Below are positions 52,559-61,410 of a stretch of 64,000 nucleotides of DNA, piece by piece (the first letter of the stretch is position 1; the number at the start of each line of letters is the position of its first letter). The position numbers and the translations under genes are program-made. Source of the stretch: Microbacterium amylolyticum (GTDB taxonomy: Bacteria; Actinomycetota; Actinomycetes; Actinomycetales; Microbacteriaceae); NCBI RefSeq assembly GCF_011046975.1, contig NZ_CP049253.1, positions 1,736,001 to 1,800,000 of the forward strand, read 5' to 3'. The notes under the pieces were generated by a model. That model was not told the origin of the DNA and made no database searches. It saw only the letters and a program-made list of their open reading frames with translations.

Positions 52559-52990
52559 TCACACCGTTCCCGCTGGTGGCCACACGCCGATGATGACGGC
52601 CATTACGACGAGCGTGACGAGCTCGTGGGCGATGTTCATCGTCGTCAGCTGAGACGGCCTGCCCTCGAAGGCGTCGTGTGTGATGAACCGCGCTGCCGTG
52701 AGGCCCGCCCAGAGCAGAATGGCGGTGACCAGAGCGGAGGTCAGGTAGGCGCCGTCGTAGAAGTGCCAGGCGATCGTGGTCGCCCCTGCGAGCACCCACG
52801 CGGTGACGAAGCCGACCAGCACCGTGACGATCATCGGGACGATCGCGTCTTTGCTGTCGCCCGAGAGATTGACCTTCGCGAGTTTCGCCCAGCGCGTTCC
52901 GAAGACCTTCGGTGCGTACCAGGTTGCCCCCACCACCATCGACGACAGCGTCGCGATCAGAACCGCCCAGTAGTTGATCTCGGGAATCAT
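52559..52990 (-). CDS. DUF1761 membrane protein
   Basis: A 143-residue protein with four membrane helices. INYWAVLIATLSSMVVGATWY and PKVFGTRWAKLAKV are the DUF1761 hallmark (short motif ending in W.K). The function is unknown. TAGCGT lies 6 bases before the ATG (leaderless). It is convergent with the IclR gene across 3 bases. Confidence 0.85.
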   Translation of the reverse strand: MIPEINYWAVLIATLSSMVVGATWYAPKVFGTRWAKLAKVNLSGDSKDAIVPMIVTVLVGFVTAWVLAGATTIAWHFYDGAYLTSALVTAILLWAGLTAARFITHDAFEGRPSQLTTMNIAHELVTLVVMAVIIGVWPPAGTV

Positions 52991-53034
52991 GACTTGACGC
53001 TAGCGCGTGCGGGGTGCCGGGAAAAGGCGTGTGA

Positions 53035-54231
53035 TCAGAGCACGTATCGGTTACGTCCAACGAGGGGCCCGAGCAGCGCCTGGGCCACCAGCAGGCCGAG
53101 GATGAGCAAGAGCGGAGCCTTCCATCCGCCCGTTGCCTCGTACAGCACTCCGACGATGACGGGAGGGAACGCCGCGAAGGCGTAGCCGACGGACTGCGCC
53201 ATGCCGCTGAGGGCGCTGGAGGACATCGCATCGCGTGCGCGGGACGCCATCAGGGTGAGTGACATGGCGATGGAGGCACCGCTGGAGAACCCGAAGAGCA
53301 TCCCCCACCACAGCACCCCTTCCGGTGCGCAGAGGAGGCCGCACACGCCGGCGATCCCCAGCGACGGCAAGACGGCGGGAACAAAGCGCTCGGCTGAACC
53401 TCGCAGAAGAAGCGGAAGCAGAAGCAATCCCGCGACGCTGGTGACCTGGCACATCATCACGTCGAAGCCGGCGAGCGATTCGGAGCGCCCTACTGAACGC
53501 GACAGCGGTGCGAGCCAGGTGAGAACGACGTAGAAGGACGATGCCTGCACGCCGAAGTATGCCGCCACCTGCCAAGCGAGGCGGTCGCGCCAGATCCCGG
53601 ATCTGCGCGGCGCTGGTGGCGCGGGCGCCGTTGTTCTCGCGGTGTCGCGGGAAGCAACGATCCACAGGGCGAGGGCGACAGGAAGCGCCGCCGATGTGGC
53701 GAGAAGGGCAACGCGCCACCCCCACGGAGTGCCGTCGATGGCCGGCAGATGTGAGATCGGGACGACGATGCCTGATGCGATCGCGCCGCATCCCGCGAGG
53801 ATCGACGTGTACAGAGCGGTGACAACGGGTACGCGTGACCCGAAGGAGCGTTTCACGACGGCGGGGAGTAAGACGTTGGCGATTGCCAGCCCAACGCCGA
53901 TCAGCGCGGTGCCGATCCAGATGCTCCCGATGGGGCCGGGCAGCGAGCGGACAACGCTTCCGATCGTGAGAAGAACCAGCGCCGCGGAAACTGTTTTGTC
54001 AAAACCGAAGCGTCGTGCAACGGGATGGGCGAACGGAGAGACCAGCGCCCAGGTGACGAGCGGAACGGAGGCGAGCCCACTCAGCGCGGCCACGCGCATA
54101 CCCGTGTGCTCGCTCATCTGCTCCAGCAGGGGGCCGACGCCGGTGATCGTCGCGCGCATATTGACGGCGATGAGACACAGCGTCACGAGGAGCAGCACAA
54201 GGCGCGCGCTACGCGGTTGATCACGGCTCAT
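53035..54231 (-). CDS. MFS transporter, cyanate/2-nitroimidazole (CynX/NimT) type
   Basis: A 398-residue, 12-helix protein. It opens with LCLIAVNMRATITGVGPLL, the NxRxxxxxVGPLL motif of the CynX/NimT branch, and contains LIGVGLAIANVLLPAVVKR. Exporters in this branch handle cyanate, 2-nitroimidazole and similar small organics. TAAGCT lies 6 bases before the ATG (leaderless). Confidence 0.9.
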   Translation of the reverse strand: MSRDQPRSARLVLLLVTLCLIAVNMRATITGVGPLLEQMSEHTGMRVAALSGLASVPLVTWALVSPFAHPVARRFGFDKTVSAALVLLTIGSVVRSLPGPIGSIWIGTALIGVGLAIANVLLPAVVKRSFGSRVPVVTALYTSILAGCGAIASGIVVPISHLPAIDGTPWGWRVALLATSAALPVALALWIVASRDTARTTAPAPPAPRRSGIWRDRLAWQVAAYFGVQASSFYVVLTWLAPLSRSVGRSESLAGFDVMMCQVTSVAGLLLLPLLLRGSAERFVPAVLPSLGIAGVCGLLCAPEGVLWWGMLFGFSSGASIAMSLTLMASRARDAMSSSALSGMAQSVGYAFAAFPPVIVGVLYEATGGWKAPLLLILGLLVAQALLGPLVGRNRYVL

Positions 54232-54335
54232 CTCGCGAGCTTATTCCGGCGGATGCCTCGCCCCGCCCGCATCCTCTCGATTGCTGGGAGGCCAGCGCCG
54301 TAGGCTGGACGGGTCACGCACCAGGAGGAGCACCG

Positions 54336-54908
54336 ATGGACTTCGTTTCCGAGCCCGATATTGACGTCTATCGCGACGCCCTCCCCGTCGTGGCGAGACT
54401 GTACGACTCCGTGCCCATGATCGCGATTGCGATCGTGCTGATCGTTCTGGGCGCAGCGGCATGGGTCGCCAGCCAGGTTCTCCGTACGCGGGCTCGTTCA
54501 GCGTCCCGGTGGCTCGTTGCGGTGACGGCGATTCTGCTGGTTATGGCGTCCGGCGCCTTGCTCGGACGAATCCTGGCCACCCAGCAGATCGATGATGTGG
54601 CCGAGCGGGCGTGGGCGATGGCCTGGGCGGACCAGATCGAAGACACCTACGGACTGGAACTGGCGGAGGGGGAGATCGCCGTCGGTCAGGCGGCGCTCCG
54701 GCGTGGCGGCCTCGAGATGCCCGACGAGGTTCCGGGTGCGGACGAACCCGTCTTGTACCGCCCGTGGGGCATTAGCCGGATCGAGCCCGTTCCGGACGGA
54801 ATCTCGTACACGTCGATGGTGCTGCGCATGGCGTGGACGGGAAGCGATTTCGTGCTGTTGGCGGGAGATCTCACCGACGAGATGGCGCCGTACCAGCCTG
54901 TCGACTGA
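54336..54908 (+). CDS. Uncharacterised membrane protein (190 aa)
   Basis: Two hydrophobic helices (PMIAIAIVLIVLGAAAWVASQV and WLVAVTAILLVMASGALLG) are followed by a soluble domain of about 110 residues with IEDTYGLELAEGEIAVG and LYRPWGISRIEPVPDGISYT. No family is recognised. GGAGGAG lies 8 bases before the ATG. Downstream of its stop the sequence passes into gene remnants. Confidence 0.8.
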   Translation: MDFVSEPDIDVYRDALPVVARLYDSVPMIAIAIVLIVLGAAAWVASQVLRTRARSASRWLVAVTAILLVMASGALLGRILATQQIDDVAERAWAMAWADQIEDTYGLELAEGEIAVGQAALRRGGLEMPDEVPGADEPVLYRPWGISRIEPVPDGISYTSMVLRMAWTGSDFVLLAGDLTDEMAPYQPVD

Positions 54909-54909
54909 G

Positions 54910-55026
54910 CTACGCGATCGGCCAGCCCGTGTACGCCTCGGCGAGAAACGCACGGCCTGCCTCGGAGTCCACAACGGTGCGTAGTTCGCCCACCTGACGC
55001 AAGCGGTCGAACTCGGAAGCGTCGAA
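54910..55026 (-). pseudogene. C-terminal remnant of an unidentified gene
   Basis: On the minus strand SEFDRLRQVGELRTVVDSEA then GRAFLAEAYTGWPIA reads to a stop at 54910-54912. It looks like genuine protein sequence, but the upstream part of this frame runs antisense through the adenylation remnant and is not coding. The junction near 55020 probably marks the left edge of an acquired segment reaching to about 62.3 kb. Confidence 0.35.
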
Positions 55027-55209
55027 ATGCGGGCCGTCGGTCTGCTCAGCCTGAAGCGTCACATCGCCGGGAACTTGCCCGGCTACATGAATGTCGACTC
55101 TCGGATGGTCGTGGGGGCACTGCCCCTCACCGCCAACGGAAAGCGTGATGACCGAGCACTGCGCGACATGTGGGAGCGCCGCGTGGCGGAAGAAGAGGAG
55201 AAAGCCTAG
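55027..55209 (+). pseudogene. Adenylation-domain (AMP-binding C-terminal) remnant
   Basis: The last 60 codons encode LLSLKRHIAGNLPGYMNVDS, then MVVGALPLTANGKRDDRALR. The LPGYM and LPLTANGK(R/V)DR motifs, with the catalytic Lys in NGK, are the end of NRPS-type adenylation domains. The roughly 450 preceding residues are missing. The stop TAG directly abuts the ATG of the ABC permease, as in an operon, suggesting that the exporter once served a peptide or amino-acid-derived product. Confidence 0.7.
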
Positions 55210-56535
55210 ATGTTCGCCGTTGCAATCAAGGAGTTCCGTGAACTCTTCCGAGACCATCGAACGCTGGGGTTGCTCTTCGGGCTCCCCATCGTTCTGCTGA
55301 TCATCTTCGGATACGCAGCCAACTTCACCGTCGACCGCGTGTCGGTCGCCGTGGTCGGAGCCCAGGCACAGGCAGCCGTTGACTTCATCAACGACATCGA
55401 CGACCTCGATCCATCGGTGGACATCGTGCTCATCGACGAGTCGATGTCGGAGGCCGACGTCGATGGGATCCTCAAAGCGGGTGACGCCGACGCGGTCATC
55501 GTGACCCGAGCCGACAGGGAGTCCGGTTCCCTCATCGAGCAGGGCGAGTTCGCGGTGGACGGATCAGAGATCTTCCCAGCGCAGGCCTCGGTCCAGGTGT
55601 TCCAGCGTCTGCTGATTGAGGAGTACTCCGAGCAAGCGGCGAGTGCGCAGACCGACCTCGACGACATGCAGAGCCGTCTCGCCGATGCGCGAGAGGGCAT
55701 CGCCGAGGCCCGCGAGAGCCTCGACGATCTCACCGGCGCGTTGGAAGCCGTTCGAGCGGCACCGACACCGGAGAACCTGGCCGCGCTGTCTGCGCTGCAG
55801 CTTCCCGATCTGGCGGCCCTCGACGCCGATCTCGGTGACGACAGCGATCTGCAGCTTCCCGACCCGGCAGAGATGTCTGAGCACTTCTCCGATGGCGTGA
55901 CGATGCGGTTCAACCCCGATCTGCACACTTCCTGGGTGATGATCCCCGGACTGGTCGGGCTGATCCTCACGTTCGTCGCCACGGTCATCACGAGTATCGG
56001 ACTGGTCCGCGAGCGTGAGTCCGGCACGATGGAGCAACTGGCGGTCATGCCGCTGCGCCCCTTCAGCATCATCATCGGCAAGATCGCGCCCTACTTCTTG
56101 ATCGCAGCGCTCGACATGGTGATCATCACTTTGCTCGGGATGTTCCTGTTCGACGTACCGTTCGAGGGTTCGGTGCTCCTGATGCTCACCGGATCCGCGG
56201 TGTTCCTGCTGGTCGTGCTCGGATTGGGTGTCCTCATCTCGACGGTGTCAACCTCGACCGGTCAAGCTGTGCAGCTGGCGATCCTCGTCGTGTTGCCGCA
56301 AGTCCTCCTGAGTGGGCTCATCTTCCCGCTCGAGGCAATGGCCGATGGTGTCCGCTGGATCGGCTATGCGTTGCCGCTGACATGGTTCATCGAGATCGCG
56401 CGGGGTGTCATGCTCCGCGGCGCCGACTTCCCCGAAGAGATCCTGCCTCTGGCGATCCTTGCCGGCATGGCCGTCGTCATGTTCGGTCTGGCTCTGGTGC
56501 GGATGCACCGCCTCCTGCGTCGCGGGGGTGCCTGA
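55210..56535 (+). CDS. ABC-2 exporter permease with long ectodomain
   Basis: A 441-residue protein. One N-terminal helix (LLFGLPIVLLIIFGYAANFT) is followed by an extracytoplasmic domain of about 220 residues including a coiled coil (LDDMQSRLADAREGIAEARE) and short repeats of LQLPDLAALDADLGDDSDLQ type. Five C-terminal helices follow, starting at TSWVMIPGLVGLILTFVATV. ERESGTMEQLAVMPLRPFSI is the YhiD/RbbA-partner ABC-2 motif. It shares one base with the ATPase gene (TGATG). Likely drug or peptide export. Confidence 0.88.
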   Translation: MFAVAIKEFRELFRDHRTLGLLFGLPIVLLIIFGYAANFTVDRVSVAVVGAQAQAAVDFINDIDDLDPSVDIVLIDESMSEADVDGILKAGDADAVIVTRADRESGSLIEQGEFAVDGSEIFPAQASVQVFQRLLIEEYSEQAASAQTDLDDMQSRLADAREGIAEARESLDDLTGALEAVRAAPTPENLAALSALQLPDLAALDADLGDDSDLQLPDPAEMSEHFSDGVTMRFNPDLHTSWVMIPGLVGLILTFVATVITSIGLVRERESGTMEQLAVMPLRPFSIIIGKIAPYFLIAALDMVIITLLGMFLFDVPFEGSVLLMLTGSAVFLLVVLGLGVLISTVSTSTGQAVQLAILVVLPQVLLSGLIFPLEAMADGVRWIGYALPLTWFIEIARGVMLRGADFPEEILPLAILAGMAVVMFGLALVRMHRLLRRGGA

Positions 56536-58343
56536 TGACTGCGACGGTGACGCAGACGATCGGTCTCACCGACGTCGAGGTGAGATTCGGTCGGACGATC
56601 GCTTTGCACGACGTGACCTTCGCGTTGGATGCGGGTTCGGTCACCGGACTCATCGGCGGCGACGGATCGGGTAAGTCGACGACGTTGCGTGTGCTGGCGG
56701 GCACAGTCCGGTCCCGTAACGGATCGGCCACTCGTCTCTCCGCCGCGGACGTCGGCTACCAGCCCTCTGATTCCGGAACGTGGCGCAACCTCACCGTTCA
56801 GGAGAACATCAATTTCGTCGGGCACGTGCGGGGTATCTCCGCGGCCACACTGCGCGAGCGCGCGAAGGATATGCTCCAGCGTGCCGGGCTCGACCATGCT
56901 CGTGACCGACTCGCGCGTGACCTCTCCGGGGGTATGCGGCAGAAGCTCGGCTTCATCCTCGCCACCATCCACCGACCGCGTCTCGTCCTGTTGGACGAGC
57001 CCACCACGGGGGTCGATCCGGTCAGCCGCGCTGATCTGTGGGATCTGGTCAGCGATGCTGCCGCAGACGGGGCGTCGATCGCGATGGCCACCACCTATCT
57101 CGATGAGGCGGAGCGTTGCGCGCGGGTGCTGCTGTTCGACCGGGGTGAGCTGCTGGCCGACGACACACCAGAGGGTGTGGCGGCGTCGGCGCCCGGAAGC
57201 CTCTATGTGTCAGCGCCGGGGGAGAAGCTCCCCAACGACGGCGACACTGTGTGGTGGCGTCGAGGAATGCAGATGTTCGGGTGGTCACCGGTCGCGCTAC
57301 CTCCGAGCGAGTACTATGAAGGCTCCAGCGCCGACCTCGAGAACGCCGCTGTGGCATATGCATTGGATGCGACCCGCAGGCACGCGCCGGAATCGTACGA
57401 GCGCTTCCGACGTGATGCGGACCTGCCCTCGTCCGCGGGCGGTGTCGGATCTTCTGTCCTCGTCGCTGCCACCGACATCACTCGAAAGTTCGGCTCCTTC
57501 CAGGCGCTCAAGGGCGTGGACCTCTCCGTCGCCACGGGTGAAGTCGTGGGACTGCTCGGTGGCAATGGCGCGGGTAAGACGACACTCATTCGCGTGATCC
57601 TCGGTCTCACTCGCCCCACCTCAGGAGCGGTGCAGTTGTTCGGCGAGGACGAGTCCACTCTGGCCGCGCGTCGACGAATTGGCTACGTGGCGCAGGGCAT
57701 TGGGCTCTACACCGGACTCACCGCTGCAGAGAACGTGCGCTTCGTCGGCCAGGTATTCCGCGCCGACGTCGACGAGGACATCAAGGGGCTGGATCCCCGC
57801 ATCGCGTCTACCGTCGTCCACGTGCTCCCCTTGGGAGAGCAGCGGAACGTCGCAGTCTTGGCGGCAACGAGCCACGATCCCGAACTGCTCGTCCTCGACG
57901 AACCCACCTCGGGTATGGACCGTCTCGGCAGCGTCGCGCTGTGGAGCCGCGCCCGGCAACACGCTGACCGTGGCGCCGGTGTGCTCATCACGACCCACGA
58001 CATGCGGGAAGCGGAGCAGTGTGACCGCCTGGTGTTGATGGTCCAGGGTGAGGTTGTCGGAGTGGGTACACGCGACGAGCTCCTCGCTGGGCGCGAGGTC
58101 ATCGGAGTGGAGACGCCTGATTGGCAGAAGGCCCTCTCTGCGCTGCGCGCGAGTGGATTACACGTGAGCCTGCATGGTCGTCAATGCCGAGTCGTACCCG
58201 ATGAGACGCATGACGAGGACGTCGTGCGGGCGATCCTCGAAGAGGCCGGCGTGGAGTCCGTCGACATCAGGCGACGCCCCGCTTCGCTGCAGGAGGTCAT
58301 GGTGCACGCGCAGCTGGCCGGGGTGGCCGTCGAAGCCGACTGA
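56535..58343 (+). CDS. ABC exporter ATPase with two fused nucleotide-binding domains
   Basis: A 602-residue protein. NBD1 (about 8-215): Walker A GGDGSGKST, signature LSGGMRQKLGFIL, Walker B LVLLDEPTTGVD. NBD2 (about 312-520): Walker A GGNGAGKTT, Walker B LLVLDEPTSGMD, H-loop TTHDM, but the signature has become LPLGEQRNVAVL, so only one of the two ATP sites is likely fully active. The layout resembles RbbA/YhiH without the membrane part, which is the separate upstream gene. A C-terminal 80-residue domain ends the chain. Confidence 0.9.
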   Translation: MTATVTQTIGLTDVEVRFGRTIALHDVTFALDAGSVTGLIGGDGSGKSTTLRVLAGTVRSRNGSATRLSAADVGYQPSDSGTWRNLTVQENINFVGHVRGISAATLRERAKDMLQRAGLDHARDRLARDLSGGMRQKLGFILATIHRPRLVLLDEPTTGVDPVSRADLWDLVSDAAADGASIAMATTYLDEAERCARVLLFDRGELLADDTPEGVAASAPGSLYVSAPGEKLPNDGDTVWWRRGMQMFGWSPVALPPSEYYEGSSADLENAAVAYALDATRRHAPESYERFRRDADLPSSAGGVGSSVLVAATDITRKFGSFQALKGVDLSVATGEVVGLLGGNGAGKTTLIRVILGLTRPTSGAVQLFGEDESTLAARRRIGYVAQGIGLYTGLTAAENVRFVGQVFRADVDEDIKGLDPRIASTVVHVLPLGEQRNVAVLAATSHDPELLVLDEPTSGMDRLGSVALWSRARQHADRGAGVLITTHDMREAEQCDRLVLMVQGEVVGVGTRDELLAGREVIGVETPDWQKALSALRASGLHVSLHGRQCRVVPDETHDEDVVRAILEEAGVESVDIRRRPASLQEVMVHAQLAGVAVEAD

Positions 58344-58359
58344 AAAGAGAGAAGCGACA

Positions 58360-58566
58360 ATGGAACAGATGATGGCACTCGTCGTGCTCCTCGCGGGAGC
58401 GACGGTGGGTGGTCTCATCGTGTCGCGTGCGCGCATCCCCGGAGTGCTCGGCGTGATGACCGTGGGAGTTCTCCTCGGGGTGGGCCTCGACGCGTACGCC
58501 GACGTGGTTCCCGCGTTCGCGCTCCTCACCGCGAAGGACAGCGTGCTCAAAGGGCGTGAGGAACGA
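58360..58566 (+). pseudogene. Membrane-protein gene cut off by an IS remnant
   Basis: Starting 16 bases after the ATPase gene, 60-odd codons read MALVVLLAGATVGGLIVSRA, then GVLGVMTVGVLLGVGLDAYA, two hydrophobic helices, then SVLKGRE. After about 58566 the frame runs into ISL3-derived sequence and loses protein character. It was probably the third gene of the exporter operon. Its family is not recognised. Confidence 0.5.
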
Positions 58567-58606
58567 ACTGGTGACAGGTTCGGTTTAGGCCGCGAGTGTG
58601 AGCGGC

Positions 58607-59534
58607 TCGGTCGGCCCGTTGCTGGTGCCGGGGCGTTCGAAGTAGGCGAGCACGTCAGCGGCTCGCTTCTTCAGGGTCCGGCCCAGGGTGGTGAGCTCGG
58701 TGAGCACCTTGGGGACGCCGGCGCCTGTCGAGGGCGTCACCGGCCAGACGCACGACGTGGAAGGGATGCATCACCGTGACCGCGTCCGGGATCTTCTCTG
58801 CAGGGGCGGTCTTGAACCCGGTGAAGCCGTCCATCGCGACCACCTCGACCGCGTCACGGAAGGCGTCGTCCCGGTCGGCGAGCCAGGTCTTGAACGCCGC
58901 CTTCGACCGGCCCTCGACCATGTCCAGCAGCCTTGCTGGGCCGGCGCCATCGCGGACCGGGGTGAGGGCGATGATCACGGTGACGTCCTTGTCGCCATGC
59001 CTGGTGTGGCGCAAGACGTGCTCATCGACGCCAATGACCTTCACGCCCTCAAACCGCGTGGGGTCGTTGATCAGCAGCCGCTTGCCTTCAGCCAGGACCG
59101 CGTTGTTGGCGGTGTCCCACGCGACCCCGAGTCCCTCGGCGACACGGGCGACGGTGAGGTGTGCGACCACGATCCCTTCCAGCGCCCACCGCAGCCCGGT
59201 GCGCGAGACCTTCGCGTGGCTCCGCCGCGGCGCTGGTGTCTTAGCGCCACACGTGTCCGCAGTCGGCACAGCGGTAGCGGCGCACTACAACTTCCAGCAC
59301 GGTCGGTCGCTAGCCCAGCGGCTCGTGGGCCAACCGCCGGATCACGGTGTCACGAGCAGCGCCTTCGCTGCCGCACCGTTGGCACCACTGATCTGGTTCC
59401 ACCACGCGGCACGCGAGGACCGCACGATCCGGTTCAAGTCGTTGTCCGGTCACGCTCAGACCGAGGCCGTCGAGTCGAGCGAAGGCGGTCAGGTCAGGGC
59501 GGCCGAAGCCGGCCGGCTGGGTAGCGTCGGACAC
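58607..59534 (-). mobile_element. ISL3-family transposase remnant, inactivated
   Basis: Read from a possible GTG at 59534: LTAFARLDGLGLSVTG, zinc-finger CQRCG and CADCG, and the HTH TVARVAEGLGVAWDTANNAV. It has a TAG at 59310-59312, a TAA at 59241-59243 and a frameshift between about 59200 and 59240. The DDE core keeps VIGVDEHVLRH, LLDMVEGRSKAAF and VVAMDGFTGFKTA. An internal deletion then joins DALDRR to LTTLGRTLKKRAADVLAYF, and the frame ends after TSNGPTE, before the final helices. It is homologous to, and inverted relative to, 61411-62238. Confidence 0.88.
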
Positions 59535-59675
59535 GTCGAGGTCTTTCGGATGGATGGCGTAGGAACCTCCGTCGTCGGGAGACCTCGACGACGATCTACG
59601 GACCGACGCGCCCGGCCGACCTACACCGTCATCTGAGAAGACCTCTGAAACGTCTTCGACGACGACGGGACCGGC

Positions 59676-59717
59676 GAACAGCCCCTGACCTGCGCAAACG
59701 CAGGGCAGGGGCTGTTC
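59676..59717. terminator. Strong stem-loop
   Basis: 19-base arms at 59676-59694 and 59699-59717 with one mismatch and a 4-base loop. It lies in the 290-bp gap between the ISL3 remnant and the monooxygenase, otherwise without recognisable genes. It may be a terminator for the minus-strand monooxygenase or part of the IS end region. Confidence 0.6.
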
Positions 59718-59929
59718 GGTTCTGGTGGTCGTGCGATGCGCTGGCCTCACGGCTCTGCCCGACACCGACGTCGCTCTCCTCTGCGACGGACCCCTCGCCG
59801 GCTGAGCGCTCGCGGCCGGCATCCTGTCCGTGTGCCGATAGGCCTCGCACCGCTCGGCAACGCAGCATGGCGTTGCGTCGCGACCTGGCGACGGCTCGGC
59901 GGGGCGCGATCGTCTCGTGCGTTGGCGGA

Positions 59930-60241
59930 CTACGGGAGCTTGGACGCGAGGACGTCGGCCGCCAGGATCTCGGGTGCTGCGCCGAGGAGGTGCTGGTTGG
60001 CCATCAGGGCTGCGACGATGGCGCCGTTGGCGTGGGCGTCGCGAGCGGCCTCGTCGGGGAATGCATCGAAGATCCAGAAGGTGTCGGCGTCGGTCCTTAC
60101 CGCGAACCAGACAATCGTTCCTACTTCTTCGTTGGCGAGTGCGACAGCGCCGGCGAGCAGATCGGCGAGCGCGTCGTGCTGTCCATCGGCCGCGACGATC
60201 TTGGCGACGAAGGCATACGGAAGTGATGCGGGTGCGGACAT
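59930..60241 (-). CDS. Putative quinol monooxygenase (ABM domain)
   Basis: A 103-residue dimeric alpha/beta-barrel protein of the antibiotic-biosynthesis-monooxygenase family (YgiN-like): YAFVAKIVAADGQHDALADL at the start, TIVWFAVRTDADTFWIFDAF and DEAARDAHANGAIVAALM. Such proteins oxidise quinols without cofactor. AAGGAG lies 8 bases before the ATG. It is divergent from the GlxA-type gene, which probably controls it. The pair lies between two inverted ISL3 remnants. Confidence 0.88.
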   Translation of the reverse strand: MSAPASLPYAFVAKIVAADGQHDALADLLAGAVALANEEVGTIVWFAVRTDADTFWIFDAFPDEAARDAHANGAIVAALMANQHLLGAAPEILAADVLASKLP

Positions 60242-60348
60242 GAGGGACGCTCCTTGAAATCGGGGTTCTTCCTGAGACGAGTTCAGCCTATGACGAGCGA
60301 GGGCCGGTGGGGAGTGGCGTATACGGCAGTATTGCTATTATTTACGTC

Positions 60349-61290
60349 ATGCGTATCGGACTGATCGCGATCGACGGCTGCTTCGGTTCGGCTATCGCGT
60401 CGATCATCGACATCGTGCGGGTGGCCGACGGAGCCCGCGGCGATGTCGACCCGCGGATCGACCCGATCGAACTCGCCATCCTCGGACCGAAACGACGAGT
60501 GACCACGACGGCATCGATGACCCTGTCGGTGGACCACCCGCTGTCGGAGTCCGGAGAGTTCGACGTGGTCGTCGTCCCTGCGCTTGGAACCCTTACGGCC
60601 GCCGCTACCAACGACGCCCTCCAGAGCCGAGATGCTCGTTCGGTCATCGCCTCGCTCGGGCGCCTCGACGAGGCGACCACCCGGATCGCCGCGGCGTGCA
60701 CCGGCGTGTTCGCTGTCGCCGAGACCGGACGGATGCATCATCGGCGGGCGACGACCAGCTGGTTCCTGGGGCCGGAGTTCCTGAAGCGCTATCCGACCGT
60801 CGCCCTCGATCTCGACACCATGGTCGTGGCCGACGGGAACCTCGTTACCGCCGGCGCCGCGTTCGCCCACATCGACCTCGCGCTCTCACTCGTGCGATCG
60901 ATCAGCCCCGACCTGGCCCAACATGTCGCCAAGCTCCTCATCATCGACGAGCGCCCGTCGCAGGCGGCCTTCGTCGCCTACGAACATCTCCGGCACGAGG
61001 ACCCGATCGTCGTCGAGTTCGAACGCTTCGTGCGCGCCCGCCTGGACGAACCGTTCAACGTGGACTTCGTCGCGCAGTCGCTTGGCACCAGCCGGCGCAC
61101 CCTCGAACGACGAGTCCGTGCGGCGCTTAACCTCAGTCCGCTCGGCTTCGTCCAACGGCTTCGCATCGAACGAGCTCGGCACCTCTCAGCAACCACGGAC
61201 CTCACCTCCGCCGAGATCGCGCTACGGGTCGGCTACGCGAACGCCGAGACTCTGCGCTCCCTCCTGCGCAGGGAGCGACGCCGTTCCTGA
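60349..61290 (+). CDS. GlxA-type AraC-family regulator (second in window)
   Basis: A 313-residue protein: DJ-1/PfpI-like domain (1-190) with Cys117 in AAACTGVFAVAETG, and TSW where classical members have THW; the C-terminal AraC domain (about 215-313) includes VDFVAQSLGTSRRTLERRVR and SAEIALRVGYANAETLRSLL. TATTAT (60336-60341) lies 7 bases before the ATG. The A/T-rich 107-bp divergent gap with the monooxygenase gene (TATAC, AGTATTGC, TATTAT) probably holds its operator. It was likely acquired together with its neighbour. Confidence 0.9.
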   Translation: MRIGLIAIDGCFGSAIASIIDIVRVADGARGDVDPRIDPIELAILGPKRRVTTTASMTLSVDHPLSESGEFDVVVVPALGTLTAAATNDALQSRDARSVIASLGRLDEATTRIAAACTGVFAVAETGRMHHRRATTSWFLGPEFLKRYPTVALDLDTMVVADGNLVTAGAAFAHIDLALSLVRSISPDLAQHVAKLLIIDERPSQAAFVAYEHLRHEDPIVVEFERFVRARLDEPFNVDFVAQSLGTSRRTLERRVRAALNLSPLGFVQRLRIERARHLSATTDLTSAEIALRVGYANAETLRSLLRRERRRS

Positions 61291-61410
61291 CCTATCGCCA
61301 TGCCTTAGAACCACCTCTCAGCACGTCGCGTCGACGCTCCTGCGTCGCCCCTGGACGGCCCACTCGAGACGCCCGCAGCACAGGCCATGTGACGTGTCCC
61401 GGCTTCCCGG

